The notes: a model not told the origin generated them from the sequence alone. A stretch of DNA of 64,000 nucleotides from JAHEKD01 sp965215945 (GCA_965215945.1 CBDCFC010000004.1:14122-78121); one strand, 5' to 3'. Positions 18,372-28,266 are shown, counted from the stretch's first letter. Numbers and translations are program-made.

Positions 18372-19127
18372 ATGAAAATCTTATTAGATACTTGTATAAA
18401 GACAGCCCAAAGAACGCATCTGATTATTCATGGGATATTTCTGACCGTGAGCGCAATATTACTCTTTGTTATGAGTAGTCAATCTGTCTATGCGATAGAG
18501 AAATTACCGAGCAGATTGTTATTGGATTATGTGGTAGAGCTGCACAATCTGAATTTAGGAACGGTGAAAAAAACCTTAATTGTCGAAAACGGTGTTTATA
18601 CAGCAAAAGCAAACATTCGTCCCAGCCTAAAAGTTAAGCTGTTTGACACTTTTACCATTACCGAGGAAGCTAGATTTTACATTACGAATTCAGAGCTAAT
18701 ACCGATTTCTTATTCATCTACAAAAACAGGGAGAAAGGCGCACAATAGACGCGTCATTTTTGACCATAAAACTAAACAACTTAAATTTAATAGTGGACGA
18801 ATTGAGCCATTGATTGATAACACGTACGATTTAGGCAGCATTGCATTTGCTCTAATGTTGGAAAATTTCGAGCTTATTAAAGGTAAGGTATTTTTAGTTA
18901 GTGATGGGGAAAAAAATCGTAAGTATATGGCATTAACGCCTAGTTATGAAAAAACTAAAACGCCTGCCGGCATATTCGATGCAGTAAAAATTTCATTAAA
19001 ACGAATGAATAGTGAGACTCGATTTTTTCATGTCTGGTTCGATACCAAAACGAGGATACCTGTGAAGTCATCACGTGAAAAGGGAAACAGAATTTTCACA
19101 ATGTCACTTTTACATTACGAGATGTAG
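18372..19127 (+). CDS. DUF3108 domain protein, exported
   Basis: A 251-residue protein with a signal-anchor or signal peptide (LTVSAILLFVMSSQSVYA) followed by a beta-rich domain. The pattern LLDYVVELHNLNLGTVKKTL, then YSSTKTGRKAHNRRVIFDHKTKQLKF, then FHVWFDTKTRIPVKSSREKG, matches DUF3108 (lipoprotein-like lipid-binding barrel family). The function of this family is unknown; the fold suggests a periplasmic role in lipid or glycan handling. It follows the kinase remnant by about 45 bases on the same strand. The coding sequence is intact, unlike both neighbours. Confidence 0.78.
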   Translation: MKILLDTCIKTAQRTHLIIHGIFLTVSAILLFVMSSQSVYAIEKLPSRLLLDYVVELHNLNLGTVKKTLIVENGVYTAKANIRPSLKVKLFDTFTITEEARFYITNSELIPISYSSTKTGRKAHNRRVIFDHKTKQLKFNSGRIEPLIDNTYDLGSIAFALMLENFELIKGKVFLVSDGEKNRKYMALTPSYEKTKTPAGIFDAVKISLKRMNSETRFFHVWFDTKTRIPVKSSREKGNRIFTMSLLHYEM

Positions 19128-19210
19128 CAGTTGTTAAACGTTTAAAAGTAAAGTGATTCAGCTACTGGATTTTCATTATCTAATAGTAGTGCAACACGAT
19201 TAATAACCTG

Positions 19211-20750
19211 ATGAATAAAAAATTGTTGGAACAACCAAGCAATAGCACAATAAAGCTCTTCATCATCTTTGGCTGCTTAGTTGTTTCCATCTGGTCCGTT
19301 TACGCTGATCCGATAATTAATATCGACGGCATCTTGTATGCTGATGCAGCGAATTCTTATTTAACGCATGGCTTTAGCGAGACATTAAGTGTTTACAAGT
19401 GGCCGTTATATCCAATATTAATGGCGCTTATTCACCAGATAACCGGACTCAGTCTCGTCAATAGCGCCCATTTACTAACATATGTTTTCAGCGTGTTAAC
19501 CAGCTTTGCATTTATTGGATGCATAAGTATCCTGGTGGCCGTCAATAACAATTACAATCGCTGCAATCATTATTGTATTTTTTCCAGGTTTAAACGAAAC
19601 ACGGTCATTTTTGATTCGAGACCATGCTTATTTGGCTTTCTATCTATTATCTTAATACTACTTATTACAAGCACTGAAATTCAGCAATGCCCTTTTAGTG
19701 GCTAAAAGCCTTCTGGCAATGCTGGCTGCTGCGTTATTTAGAATTGAGGGATTTATCTTTCTGTTGTTTATTCCCGTCATTTATTTTCTCAAATCTGAAA
19801 AGCTTGTAAGTCGTCATTTGATCTTCAAGGTTGGGTATGCGTGTTTAACACTATGTATCCTTATTTTGGTTTGTGGATGGTGGTTGTCTACACCCGGACA
19901 ATTTATTAGCGAATCTGTGTTTTCCTATGAAACTTTCTCAGTGGATGGCAAACCGCCGCACAATATTGCAAAATAAAATCGAAATCATCATGTATCAAAT
20001 ACTTGATTCGGAATCCGATACATTTGGCCGAATTGTATTCTTTTGGACTGCTATTGGTATTCTCTTTACACACACATTATTAGTATTAAGCGTTATCTAT
20101 GGTTACTTAGTCTGGTACACACTTCGAAACAGACTTGTTAAGCTTGGATCAGGCATTAAACGTGGATTGATATTTTTTATAAGCCTCAATGGACTCATCC
20201 TGGTTGGATTTACAATAAAGAACCTATTTTTAACAAGCCGCTACCCTTTAGCATTAGCATTGCTCTTGTTACTCTACGTTCCGTTTGCTCTGGAAGCAGT
20301 CTACTTAAAATGGCTGAAAGTCCGTCATCACTCGGCCATTAAAACCTGGAAGTTTCAATTGCTGTTACTGCTATTAATCGCCAACTCTTATGAAGGACTG
20401 ACTAGCATTAGTGGTCATCATCACCTGAAACAGCAGGGCAATGGATAAGTGAAAATACTGATGTAAACTACAATCTGTTAACAGACAATAAAGTCATCGG
20501 CTTTTATAGTAATAAGGATGAAACTCACTTAACAGTGGTTGCGGACAAGTCAATGTTGATTAATTCATTTTACAAAGGCGAATGGATTTTATTTGATTAT
20601 CTAGCGATTGTGGTTTCTGAAGACCTGGAGTATCGTGGCCATCTTGAGAAAACACTTTGGCTCAAGCCTGTAAAAATATTTATTTCCAAGGGGCAAGAAG
20701 AAGTTAGAATTTATGATGTAAAAACCTATCGTGAACGAGAAAATCAATAA
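19211..20750 (+). pseudogene. GT39/ArnT-like membrane glycosyltransferase, decayed
   Basis: Four frame pieces join into one integral membrane protein of about 510 residues. The start has ADPIINIDGILYADAANSYL, the first periplasmic loop of ArnT/GT39-type enzymes with its Asp residues, followed by many hydrophobic helices and a soluble C-terminus. Lesions seen: a +1 shift near 19555, an in-frame TAA at 19653-19655 between LLS and YYLLQALKF, a +1 shift near 19940, and a shift near 20420, after which the frame continues as PETAGQWISENTD. A stop codon and four lesions cannot be explained by one sequencing slip, so this gene is genuinely dead. It would have moved a sugar from a polyprenyl carrier. 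Confidence 0.75.
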
Positions 20751-20806
20751 TGTTAGTGTATTGATTTGGACTAAGTCAGGCTCCGATCCTGCATACCACT
20801 TGTGAT

Positions 20807-22033
20807 TTAATTTGGATTTGATTGATTAACAATGGCTTGGGCTCGAATGTGACGATGAAATTCAGCGGGCATTTCGCTCAGTTCAAATTTCCATTTAACC
20901 GGTTTATTCGTGCTAATCTCCCTACTAATACTTTGGATATGTGTGTCCCGGTCAATAGATCCGGTATAGCAAGCCTTCACCCGCAACGTATGTTGGCAGG
21001 TTTGGTATCGGAACCTCCAAGCTTTTATGCACATGACCTGCAATGACTGTACTTTTTTGGTTTGTTTCAACCTGTTTTCTGACCCATCTGCCTTCAACAC
21101 CGGTTAGTCCATGCGCAAGCTCAGGCAACACAGAGTAATACGAATCGGCAATGGGCTGATGTGTAAAAATCAGTATATCGGAGTATCTTCCATCAGCTTT
21201 CTCTTGCAACCACTTGAAAGTTTCACCTCGCTGCCCTCGGTGAAAGGGGGATGATATGACTGGATGTATCCAAACTCACAAATGCTTTATCCAATAGTTC
21301 AAACTGAAAATTTGGCGGTGAAAAATATTTTTCAAAAGTTCCACGTTCCGGGTATTCGTAATTATTGTGATTATAGTAATCATGGTTGCCGTAAACGTTA
21401 TAAACGGGTATGGGTGAGTTATTTATTACTTTAAAGGCGGACTGAACATCTTGATGTGAATAGAACATATCGCCAAGATGAAAAATGAAATCACAGTCCA
21501 ACTGAATGGCTCTGCGAATTAACCACTCAAGTTCTTTACCACCACCGCTATCACCGATGGCCATAAACCTGTATGTTTCATTTACAGGAAAGAGCCAACT
21601 GACTTCCATCATATTAGATATTTTTCCATCAATCACAAGATGACGGGTTGAATTCTGAATTGATTCATTGACCGTTGCATCTGGTTTATCAGTTTGTAAT
21701 ATTGAATTTTGGTGAACGTTTTCAACCACAAGCGGAAAATTAACAAAATCACCTTTTAGCTGGATTTTTATATGGCGGTGAATAGGCACGGATGACGTAT
21801 GCATGATTAGTTTGTTTTATGAAGCCACCTTCAACTGATAGCGCCATGTCCATTTTTTCGATTTTAATCTGTGAAATAAAATTAAAATTATCGAATTGGT
21901 AACCTGGTATTCTAAGACCATGCACATAAACCAAGGACAAAAAAACGGCAAAAAAAACGATCGCTAAAATCCCAAGAAATTTGACCAGTCTCTTTAGCCG
22001 AGCCAGAGCGATCATTTTCCGCATGGGTAACAT
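20807..22033 (-). pseudogene. Calcineurin-like metallophosphoesterase, frameshifted paralogue of the gene at 35585
   Basis: Four frame fragments on the minus strand align end to end with the intact phosphoesterase at 35585-36814. They share LRIPGYQFDNF/RIPGFHLDNF, SVEGGFIKQ, FMAIGDSGGGKELEW, HLGDMFYS, VYGNHDY and AGHVHKS. The breaks are near 21770, 21235 (a C5 run where four C's keep frame) and 20968, each consistent with one extra base. Metal-ligand motifs all survive but are split across frames, so no full-length enzyme can be made. It has an N-terminal membrane anchor. This is the inactive copy of an ectopic duplication within the island. Confidence 0.8.
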
Positions 22034-22106
22034 GTAATTCTGAACTTAATGCTAGAAAGCCTAGACTGATCGAGTTAGACCCAACGAAATGCCATATCCA
22101 AGATAA

Positions 22107-22262
22107 TCATCGTATGATCGTGTCATTGGAGGGCCCATCAGTGCCGGATGCAGTCGATATTCCAGTTCGTAGGCCTAATTCATATTGATCACTAGCAAAG
22201 GAGGGTAAACAGGTGAATAACCCGAAAATTACCAATATAAGAGTCGTGCTAAATTTCTTCAT
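22107..22262 (-). pseudogene. Truncated outer-membrane protein start (51 codons)
   Basis: ATG at 22262 opens a signal peptide (MKKFSTTLILVIFGLFT, then CLPSFAS) and a first barrel-like strand (QYELGLRTGISTASG), ending at a TGA at 22107. This looks like the 5' end of a beta-barrel protein, possibly PagL-like, whose remainder is missing. Its promoter and first 40 codons are repeated at 26102-26290, where a 2-bp insertion shifts the frame after 9 codons. It may be a relic cut by rearrangement, or a short exported peptide. Confidence 0.55.
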
Positions 22263-22336
22263 AGTGTTCCCTATAAAAATTAGTGTCAGGTTGACTTTAT
22301 TGGGGAAGATTTAAGAACAACTTAAGATATTGAAAA
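22150..22336. repeat. 187-bp direct repeat, copy 1 (left flank of carbamoyltransferase block)
   Basis: This segment is about 90% identical by eye to 26102-26290 in the same orientation; the copies differ by one 2-bp indel and scattered substitutions. It carries the leader, promoter region and start of a truncated exported protein on the minus strand, including an 11-bp-spaced TTAAG pair at 22311-22326. The two copies flank a 3.8-kb block of genes. Confidence 0.85.
22311..22331. promoter_or_regulatory. 11-bp-spaced TTAAG pair (OmpR/PhoB-type candidate site)
   Basis: TTAAG at 22311 and again at 22322 (CTTAA on the minus strand), about 50-65 bases upstream of the truncated exported gene at 22262. 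The same pair is conserved in the second repeat copy at 26265-26280. Confidence 0.45.
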
Positions 22337-22419
22337 ATTAATGTGTTCGAAATTGCTCTCCCTGCATCGAGTGTAGGGTTGTAATGACGTAGGAGGTAGT
22401 AGCACGCTGGACAGTTCTT

Positions 22420-24256
22420 CTAATCCAGATTGTATTTGTCTTTATAATTTTCAACCAGTGACTTGTCCTGATCATCCTTAGACAAGATACAGTTGCCTAT
22501 GACCAGCATTTCGATCCCCGTTCCCATGAAGCACCGAAACGCATCTGTTGGAGTGCAGACAATTGGTTCACCTCTTACATTAAATGAGGTATTAACCACC
22601 AGTGGACACCCGGTTTTGTCTTTAAACTTGCTGATCAGCGCGTGGTATTTGGGATTAGTGTCTTTGTGTATCGTCTGAATTCTGGCAGAGTAATCGACGT
22701 GAGTGACCGCGGGAATATCTGAACGCTTCACATTAAGCTTATCGATTCCAAACAGCCTCTCTTGTGCCGAAGTCATAGCACGTCGCTTGTCCTGTGCAAC
22801 ACCGGCAACAATCAGCATGTACGGGCTGTCATGATCCAGCTCAAACCAATCGGCAACATCTTCTCTTAATACAGAGGGAGCAAACGGGCGAAAACTTTCA
22901 CGATACTTTACCTTCAGGTTGAGCATCTTCTGCATGCTTTCAGATCGTGGATCCCCAAGAATTGAACGACTACCTAATGCACGCGGCCCAAACTCCATGC
23001 GATCCTGAAACCAGCCGACAGCTTTTCCTTCTGCGAGAGCAGTCGCGGCTAACTCCAGAACTTCATTATTGTCCACAACTTCGAATGTCGAGCCACAGGC
23101 ACTAAGTTCGCTCTCAATTGTCTCTTGATTAAATGAATTTCCAAGATAAGCTCCTTTCATTGAATCACTGGAACATACTATCCTGGGCTGACCCAGCTCC
23201 TTATGCCAAACTGCAAGCGCGACCCCCAAGCTGCCGCCGGCATCACCAGCTGCAGGCTGCACCCAAATATTTTCAAAACACTGCTCTTTTAGAATTTTAC
23301 CGTTCGCGACACAATTGAGCGCCACGCCACCTGCCAGGCAAATATTGCGAACCCCTGTCTCCAGAGCCAGCGATTGGGTGATTTTCATCATGACTTCCTC
23401 AGTGACAGCTTGAATTGATGCCGCAATATCCATATGAAACTGAGTCAGAGCATCTACATCGGGTTTTCTCACTGGCTGTCCGAATAGCGTGGCGAACTTG
23501 TCGTTTGTCATCGTCAGTCCGGTCGTATAATTGAAGTAAGACTGATCCAGACGAAAAGAACCGTCATTTTTTAGTTCAATCAACTTGTCCAGGATGAGGT
23601 TTTTATATCGTGGCTCACCGTATGGTGCGAGGCCCATCACTTTATACTCGCCACTATTTACACGAAACCCGGTATAGTAGGTGAACGCAGAATACAGCAA
23701 CCCCAGCGAATGTGGGAAATGGATTTCCTTTACGATTTTTAGCTCATTCCCTTTTCCGATGGCAACCGTCGTTGTCGCCCATTCTCCTACGCCGTCAATC
23801 GTCAAAACCACCGCTTCCTCAAATGGTGACGGGTAAAATGCACTGGCGGCGTGGCTGAAGTGATGCTCCCCAAACAACAGTTTTTCCGTGTCAAAGTTTG
23901 GGGCGTTCTGTCCTGAGCCGCTTGCATACCTGATTCTTTAGGAACAGCTTTTCCCGCAACCAGATGGGAATAGCCATGCTGAACGACTTCAATCCTCTGG
24001 GAGCACGTGCAACATAGGTTTCCAGTAATCTTTCAAATTTCAGGAACGGTTTGTCATAAAAGGCGACGTAATCCACTTCATTCAGAAATAATCCACCCTC
24101 AGATAAAACGTACTGAATCGCATTTTCGGGATACGAGGGATCGTGTTTTTTACGAGTGTAACGCTCTTCCTGAGCGGCAGCGACAATCTCTCCATCGATC
24201 ACAAGCGCTGCCGCACTATCGTGATAGAAAGCGGAAAGTCCCAAAATGGATGTCAT
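22420..24256 (-). pseudogene. NodU/CmcH-type carbamoyltransferase (SxtI-like), frameshifted
   Basis: Two frames make a carbamoyltransferase of about 610 residues. The N-part (ILGLSAFYHDSAAALVIDG, AAAQEERYTRKKHD) and the later GEHHFSHAASAFYPS with its metal-binding His residues form the Kae1-like domain. AGGVALNCVANGKI, GRMEFGPRALGSRSIL-type residues and NTSFNVRGEPIVCTP form the C-terminal domain. The enzymes transfer a carbamoyl group from carbamoyl phosphate to a hydroxyl of a sugar or natural product. The frame breaks near 23893-23900 in a C4A3 tract with one extra base; the correct join is NFDTEKLLFGEHHF. It is followed upstream by DUF5989, SxtJ and SGNH genes. Sequencing error and inactivation are both possible. 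Confidence 0.85.
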
Positions 24257-24257
24257 T

Positions 24258-24407
24258 TTAGAACAATGTATATATAAACGGAGCCACCGCTGAACCTTGA
24301 CTCAATACAATCATCCCCCCCAGCAATACCATCATGATTAGTATCGGTAGTAACCAGAATTTTTTCCGGACTCTGAGGTATTTCCACATTTCCTTAATGA
24401 ATGCCAT
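24258..24407 (-). CDS. DUF5989 small membrane protein (SxtK-like)
   Basis: A 49-residue protein, easily missed. A basic amphipathic N-terminus (MAFIKEMWKYLRVRKKFW) is followed by one membrane helix (LLPILIMMVLLGGMIVL) and a short tail (SAVAPFIYTLF). This is the DUF5989 pattern, small proteins encoded next to carbamoyltransferases and SxtJ genes; the saxitoxin cluster contains a similar sxtI/sxtJ/sxtK group. Its stop is one base before the carbamoyltransferase ATG, so the two are coupled. Probably a membrane partner of the carbamoyltransferase; the role is unknown. Confidence 0.8.
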   Translation of the reverse strand: MAFIKEMWKYLRVRKKFWLLPILIMMVLLGGMIVLSQGSAVAPFIYTLF

Positions 24408-24415
24408 ATCTGCCT

Positions 24416-24820
24416 CTAAAATTGATCCTTCATCGAACCTACAGGATCATTACGTGTTATCCAGTATGACGCTTCTTCTTTTTCCATTTTCAATCGTAAT
24501 AAGTCTTTACCCAGTAATCGCATCACCAGGCCCGTCGGAACGACAGTTAAACAGTACAAGATCGCCATGACAATCGGCCCAATTACCGCACCCAGGGCCA
24601 AACCAAATTTGAACCACAGTCTGTTGGTCGATTTCAGCAGCCCCGGTGCCAGAATTGCCAAACAAAAAAAACATAGGGAAACACCAACAGCCCACAGTCT
24701 AAGGGGCGCACCGTGTAAAAGCGGGTAAACACCAATTAGCGCGAATACCGTTCCTAAAACACAACCGAAGCTTTTTTCTGAGCCGGATTCAATAACAATA
24801 TTGGTTTGATTTTCTAACAT
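24416..24820 (-). CDS. SxtJ-family membrane protein
   Basis: A 134-residue protein. Four hydrophobic stretches lie at about residues 18-36, 42-62, 70-95 and a shorter one to about 105, with SGSEKSFGCVLGTVFALIG at the start and WFKFGLALGAVIGPIVMAIL in the middle. The sequence matches the SxtJ family, found with carbamoyltransferases but with no demonstrated activity. It lies between the SGNH hydrolase and DUF5989 genes with short gaps (10 and 8 bases), so all four genes are one transcript. An inner-membrane complex with DUF5989 and the carbamoyltransferase is a plausible inference. Confidence 0.8.
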   Translation of the reverse strand: MLENQTNIVIESGSEKSFGCVLGTVFALIGVYPLLHGAPLRLWAVGVSLCFFCLAILAPGLLKSTNRLWFKFGLALGAVIGPIVMAILYCLTVVPTGLVMRLLGKDLLRLKMEKEEASYWITRNDPVGSMKDQF

Positions 24821-24830
24821 TTATACGTAT

Positions 24831-26090
24831 CTACTTGTTCATCAGGGGCGATACCAGAGCCCGTTCGCTGACCAATTCGCTCAGACTGTCCAGCGTAGCT
24901 TCGACCAGGGTAGCATGGCCTTCTTCGTTGAAGTGAAGATCACCAGGAATGTATTGCGCTGCGAGCTCCTGGCGCGACATACGGAAGTAATACGAATTAG
25001 GATCGATCACTGCAATACCGTTGGTCTGCAAAAATTGGTTGAACTTTTCCGCAGGCAAAGGGTGTCGCTCGGCATAATGGTTTTGTGCCATAAAATGAGT
25101 GACCATCAGACTTCCCCCTTCTGCTTCCACCTCTTTTTTCAACTGCAAAAGCAGCTTGCGTATTAAATCCCAACTTTCCGAATTCCAGAAATAGGGGTCA
25201 TCATGGGGAGATGGCGTGTCTACCTTGGGTTTTTCCATCGGGGGTACTCCGGGCAAAGGCGGGTATTGGTCCAGTAATGGGTTGTCGATGCTGGCTATTT
25301 GGGCAGCACTGAGATGCATATCCTCCAAGGTCTGCAATGGTTCAACAGTTTTTGTTTTTTGCTGTTGTTGCGACTGAAACCAATTGCGAAATGGGTGCCC
25401 CAGTGTACGATGGTGGAGGCGGGAGAATTGATATATGGCCGAATTATTCCACAGCCATTGGTTTATGTTTTTACGAACAACCTGCAGCCGTTGAAACCAT
25501 GACGTCACCGGATATTCGTTTAGTAGAGGATTGGGCTTGCCTTTTTTAAACTTGGAAAGGGCATCGTAAAAATCGTTTTCCCAGTACAGCACCAAAACTG
25601 TGAGGTCAGGCTTGTACTCACGGACCCTGAGGTGATAGGTTTGCAACTGTTTCCAGGGACCTATGCCGGAAACGCCGAAATTTAGAACTTCGACAGGAAA
25701 TCCGACCTGTTCCGGCAATTGCTTTTCCCAAACAGCATGAAATTCATACCCGTCCTCCACTTCCTCCCCTGCGGTAAAGGAATCTCCTAGAACCGCTATA
25801 CGGAAGCTTCCTGGGATCCGTTCCTTCGGATAATCCTTTTGGTCCAGCAGACCGGCTGAATTGGTTCGGAGACTTTTTCCTGAATTTTCATGAACACCGG
25901 TCACATTAGGACAATACTGGTTATCCAGAATTGGGTAGTGACAGGTATAGCGGTGTTGTTTTAATCCGAACGAGTACCGCAATATACTCTCTGTCAACCC
26001 AAAAAACAGAATAAAAGGAACCATTACAAACAAGAGTCTCTTTCTTAAAGGTATACCTTGTGTAATGGATATTGTTGCTTCAACCGTCAT
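24831..26090 (-). CDS. SGNH/GDSL-family hydrolase, membrane-anchored
   Basis: A 419-residue protein. An N-terminal helix (LLFVMVPFILFFGLTESIL) anchors it, and the outer domain has the SGNH blocks: the Ser in IAVLGDSFTAGEEV, the Gly in NFGVSGIGPWKQLQ, the Asn in LYWENDFYDAL and the Asp-His pair in PGDLHFNEEGHATL. Such proteins remove or transfer acyl groups on glycans. ATG 26090 fits the signal anchor; a GTG at 26099 is an alternative. It is the first gene of the module with SxtJ, DUF5989 and carbamoyltransferase, and its start lies just inside the right-hand 189-bp repeat. A role in modifying a carbamoylated glycan is inferred. Confidence 0.85.
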   Translation of the reverse strand: MTVEATISITQGIPLRKRLLFVMVPFILFFGLTESILRYSFGLKQHRYTCHYPILDNQYCPNVTGVHENSGKSLRTNSAGLLDQKDYPKERIPGSFRIAVLGDSFTAGEEVEDGYEFHAVWEKQLPEQVGFPVEVLNFGVSGIGPWKQLQTYHLRVREYKPDLTVLVLYWENDFYDALSKFKKGKPNPLLNEYPVTSWFQRLQVVRKNINQWLWNNSAIYQFSRLHHRTLGHPFRNWFQSQQQQKTKTVEPLQTLEDMHLSAAQIASIDNPLLDQYPPLPGVPPMEKPKVDTPSPHDDPYFWNSESWDLIRKLLLQLKKEVEAEGGSLMVTHFMAQNHYAERHPLPAEKFNQFLQTNGIAVIDPNSYYFRMSRQELAAQYIPGDLHFNEEGHATLVEATLDSLSELVSERALVSPLMNK

Positions 26091-26101
26091 TTCATTCACG
26101 A

Positions 26102-26290
26102 GCAGTCGTTATTCCAGTTCCTAGACCTAATTCATATTGATTACTAGCAAAGGAGGATAAACAGATTAGTAATCCGAAAATTACCAATAGTTAAGAGTCG
26201 TGCTAAATTTCTTCATAGTGTTCCCTATAAAAATTAGTGTCAGGTTGACTTTATTGGGGAAGATTTAAGAACAACTTAAGGTATTGAAAA
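26102..26290. repeat. 189-bp direct repeat, copy 2 (right flank of carbamoyltransferase block)
   Basis: Homologous to 22150-22336. It retains the leader and the start ATG at 26216 (minus), but a 2-bp insertion shifts the frame after MKKFSTTL and a stop follows within 12 codons, so it is a pseudogene start. It includes an 11-bp TTAAG pair at 26265-26280. The SGNH gene begins 12 bases inside the block side. The copy probably now supplies the promoter for the module. Confidence 0.8.
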
Positions 26291-26492
26291 TAATTGGTAC
26301 AGATGAAGATTAATTTATACGCGATGTTAACCTTTAACAGAGTTTAGAGTACGAAGTGGTTGAAGCATTCATCAGTGACTGCACTAAGGCGGATAACTGA
26401 TAACACTACATGGCGTATTGTTAGTATTTATTATTTTCAGGTAACAGAAATAAGGTTTAAGTTATTTTTGCAGCACTATCCTAAGCTAATTT

Positions 26493-27395
26493 TCAGGAAT
26501 ATATTGGCGGTTCATTTTCTGGCTGAGTTTTAAAACGTTTATGTACCCAAAAATACTGCTCTGGCATGGGTCTGACCAACGCTTCAATCGCCAAGTTCAT
26601 CGAACGTGTATCTTCTAGCTCATCACCACTTGGGAAGTTCGCCAATGGTCTGCCCAGACTGACTTCAAAGCCCTTGCCGAGGGGCAAAATCTTAGTGGAA
26701 ATCGGAATGACCACAGATTTTGACATCCTGGCAAACTTTCCCAAATAGGGTATAGTGCTGGCATGGACTCCAAAAAAGGGTGCAAACACACCTTTATGAC
26801 GAGCATCCTGATCAGGTAGATAGTAAAACGGATACCCTTTGCGAATTAGCTTGATCAAGTTGCGCAAAGGTTCATTTCGTTCTACTAAAATCCCACCAAA
26901 GCGACTGCGGCCCCGCTTGACATATTTGTCAACCAACCGGTTTTTGGTGAATTGATACATAGTAATCATGGGACGTTCCTGAGAGAGGACAATGCCGGCA
27001 ATTTCAAGTGCGCAGAAATGGGGAGCCAGTAGAATTATGTTCCTACCTTCAGTTAAAGCCTGATCATAGTGTTCGCGATTGACAATCCTAACCAGGTGAT
27101 TTAAACGTTTCGGGGATGCCCACCAATTAAATCCAGAATAAAATACGGATTGGCCAATCAACCAAAAACACCTCCTTGTTGTAGCGTCCAGTTTTTTTTC
27201 AGACCAATCCGGAAAACACGCTGATAAGTTCTGTTTAGCTACTTTTCTGCGTGAAGTATACAAATGATAGGCTAGCTCCCCAATAAATGATCCAAGCGCC
27301 GCTAAAACCACAAGCGGCAGTAACGACAATAGCCTGATAACGCCAATTCCAACCCAAGTTAACCAAAATCGAGGGTGAAGAAATTGATTGTCCAT
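26493..27395 (-). CDS. Lysophospholipid acyltransferase family (LpxL/HtrB-like lipid A acyltransferase)
   Basis: A protein of about 300 residues. An N-terminal membrane helix (IGVIRLLSLLPLVVLAALGSFI) precedes the acyltransferase domain with the catalytic H-x4-E motif in APHFCALEIAG, PMITMYQFTKNRLVD, and YYLPDQDARHKGVFAPFFG, the conserved motif of LpxL/LpxM enzymes that use acyl-ACP. The C-terminal WVHKRFKTQP is also typical. It would add a secondary acyl chain to lipid A at the inner membrane. ATG 27395 is preferred over 27404. Position in the envelope island suggests it is an extra copy beside the housekeeping enzyme. Confidence 0.88.
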   Translation of the reverse strand: MDNQFLHPRFWLTWVGIGVIRLLSLLPLVVLAALGSFIGELAYHLYTSRRKVAKQNLSACFPDWSEKKLDATTRRCFWLIGQSVFYSGFNWWASPKRLNHLVRIVNREHYDQALTEGRNIILLAPHFCALEIAGIVLSQERPMITMYQFTKNRLVDKYVKRGRSRFGGILVERNEPLRNLIKLIRKGYPFYYLPDQDARHKGVFAPFFGVHASTIPYLGKFARMSKSVVIPISTKILPLGKGFEVSLGRPLANFPSGDELEDTRSMNLAIEALVRPMPEQYFWVHKRFKTQPENEPPIYS

Positions 27396-27516
27396 CACAT
27401 ACAAAATTGCTATTGTTTAAGCGTCTATTCCAGGATTCATCTTATTCTAATGAGGAATTCTCACGATAAATTTGGCCAATTTGTCTTTACACGAATTATT
27501 CCACTGAGGCTGTCAG

Positions 27517-28188
27517 TTAGTAATTATTCAAATAAAATCCCATCCCTCTTTTTGTTAATAATAAATCCCTTACACCGTGTTTTTTAAATTTTTTTCTAAT
27601 TGTTGAAATATGCACTTCGATTGAATTTCGTGACGGTATCTCACCATGGTGGTTGAGTTTTTTTAATATTTGGCCTATAGATAAAATTTTGTATCGATTT
27701 AAGGCCAGGTATTCAATAATTTTATATTCCGTCGATGTTAGATGTATTTCACTTTCTCCGACTACAATCTTCTTAAGTGTAAAATTAATTGTAATATTTT
27801 CGATCTGTAAAACCATTTCCTCCAATTTTGCACGACGACGTATGACCGCTCGAATTCGGGAAACTAATTCGTCAAAGGCGAATGGTTTGCAAACATAATC
27901 ATCTGCACCTAACTCCAAGCCCTTTATTCTATCCTCAACATCTACCCTTGCTGTAACCACTATTACGCCCGAATCTATTTTTAATTTACGAATTCGCTTT
28001 AAAAGTTCAAACCCGGATAAATCAGGTAGTAATATGTCAACTATAATCACATCGTAATCATGAGTTAAACAATAGCGCAAGCCATCTTCACCACTTCCTG
28101 TAGATTGAACTATGTAACCCTGTTTTCTTAATCCCACATCAAGCGCAATGCGAATCTTAGGTGAGTCTTCAATGATGAGAATTTGCAT
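27517..28188 (-). CDS. Orphan OmpR-family response regulator
   Basis: A 223-residue protein. Receiver domain: LIIEDSPKI acidic pocket, phospho-Asp in VIIVDILLPDLSG, Lys in VCKPFAFDEL. Winged-helix effector: LTSTEYKIIEYLALN, SRNSIEVHISTIRKKF and LLLTKRGMGFYL. No histidine kinase is adjacent. It is about half identical by eye to the regulator at 32329, so the two are paralogues. A pair of 11-bp repeats (ACTTAATGTTT, ACTTAGCAATC) starts 50 bases upstream of its ATG and may be an autoregulatory site. The AT-rich codon use matches the surrounding island. Confidence 0.9.
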   Translation of the reverse strand: MQILIIEDSPKIRIALDVGLRKQGYIVQSTGSGEDGLRYCLTHDYDVIIVDILLPDLSGFELLKRIRKLKIDSGVIVVTARVDVEDRIKGLELGADDYVCKPFAFDELVSRIRAVIRRRAKLEEMVLQIENITINFTLKKIVVGESEIHLTSTEYKIIEYLALNRYKILSIGQILKKLNHHGEIPSRNSIEVHISTIRKKFKKHGVRDLLLTKRGMGFYLNNY

Positions 28189-28237
28189 AAGTAAATGTAA
28201 TTAATGATTTGCCAATTCAATTACTTTAAAATACGAA

Positions 28238-28259
28238 ACTTAATGTTTACTTAGCAATC
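28238..28259. promoter_or_regulatory. 11-bp-spaced direct repeat upstream of response regulator
   Basis: ACTTAATGTTT at 28238 and ACTTAGCAATC at 28249 repeat the CTTA(A/G) half-site with exact 11-bp spacing. The pair lies 50 bases before the response regulator start (minus strand). ACTTAGCAAT is found again at 31043. Confidence 0.5.
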
Positions 28260-28266
28260 AATGTGG

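Noticed and set aside
22107..26290. The repeats flanking the carbamoyltransferase block as terminal repeats of a transposon.
   Set aside because: They are direct repeats containing promoter and coding sequence, with no transposase or inverted ends.
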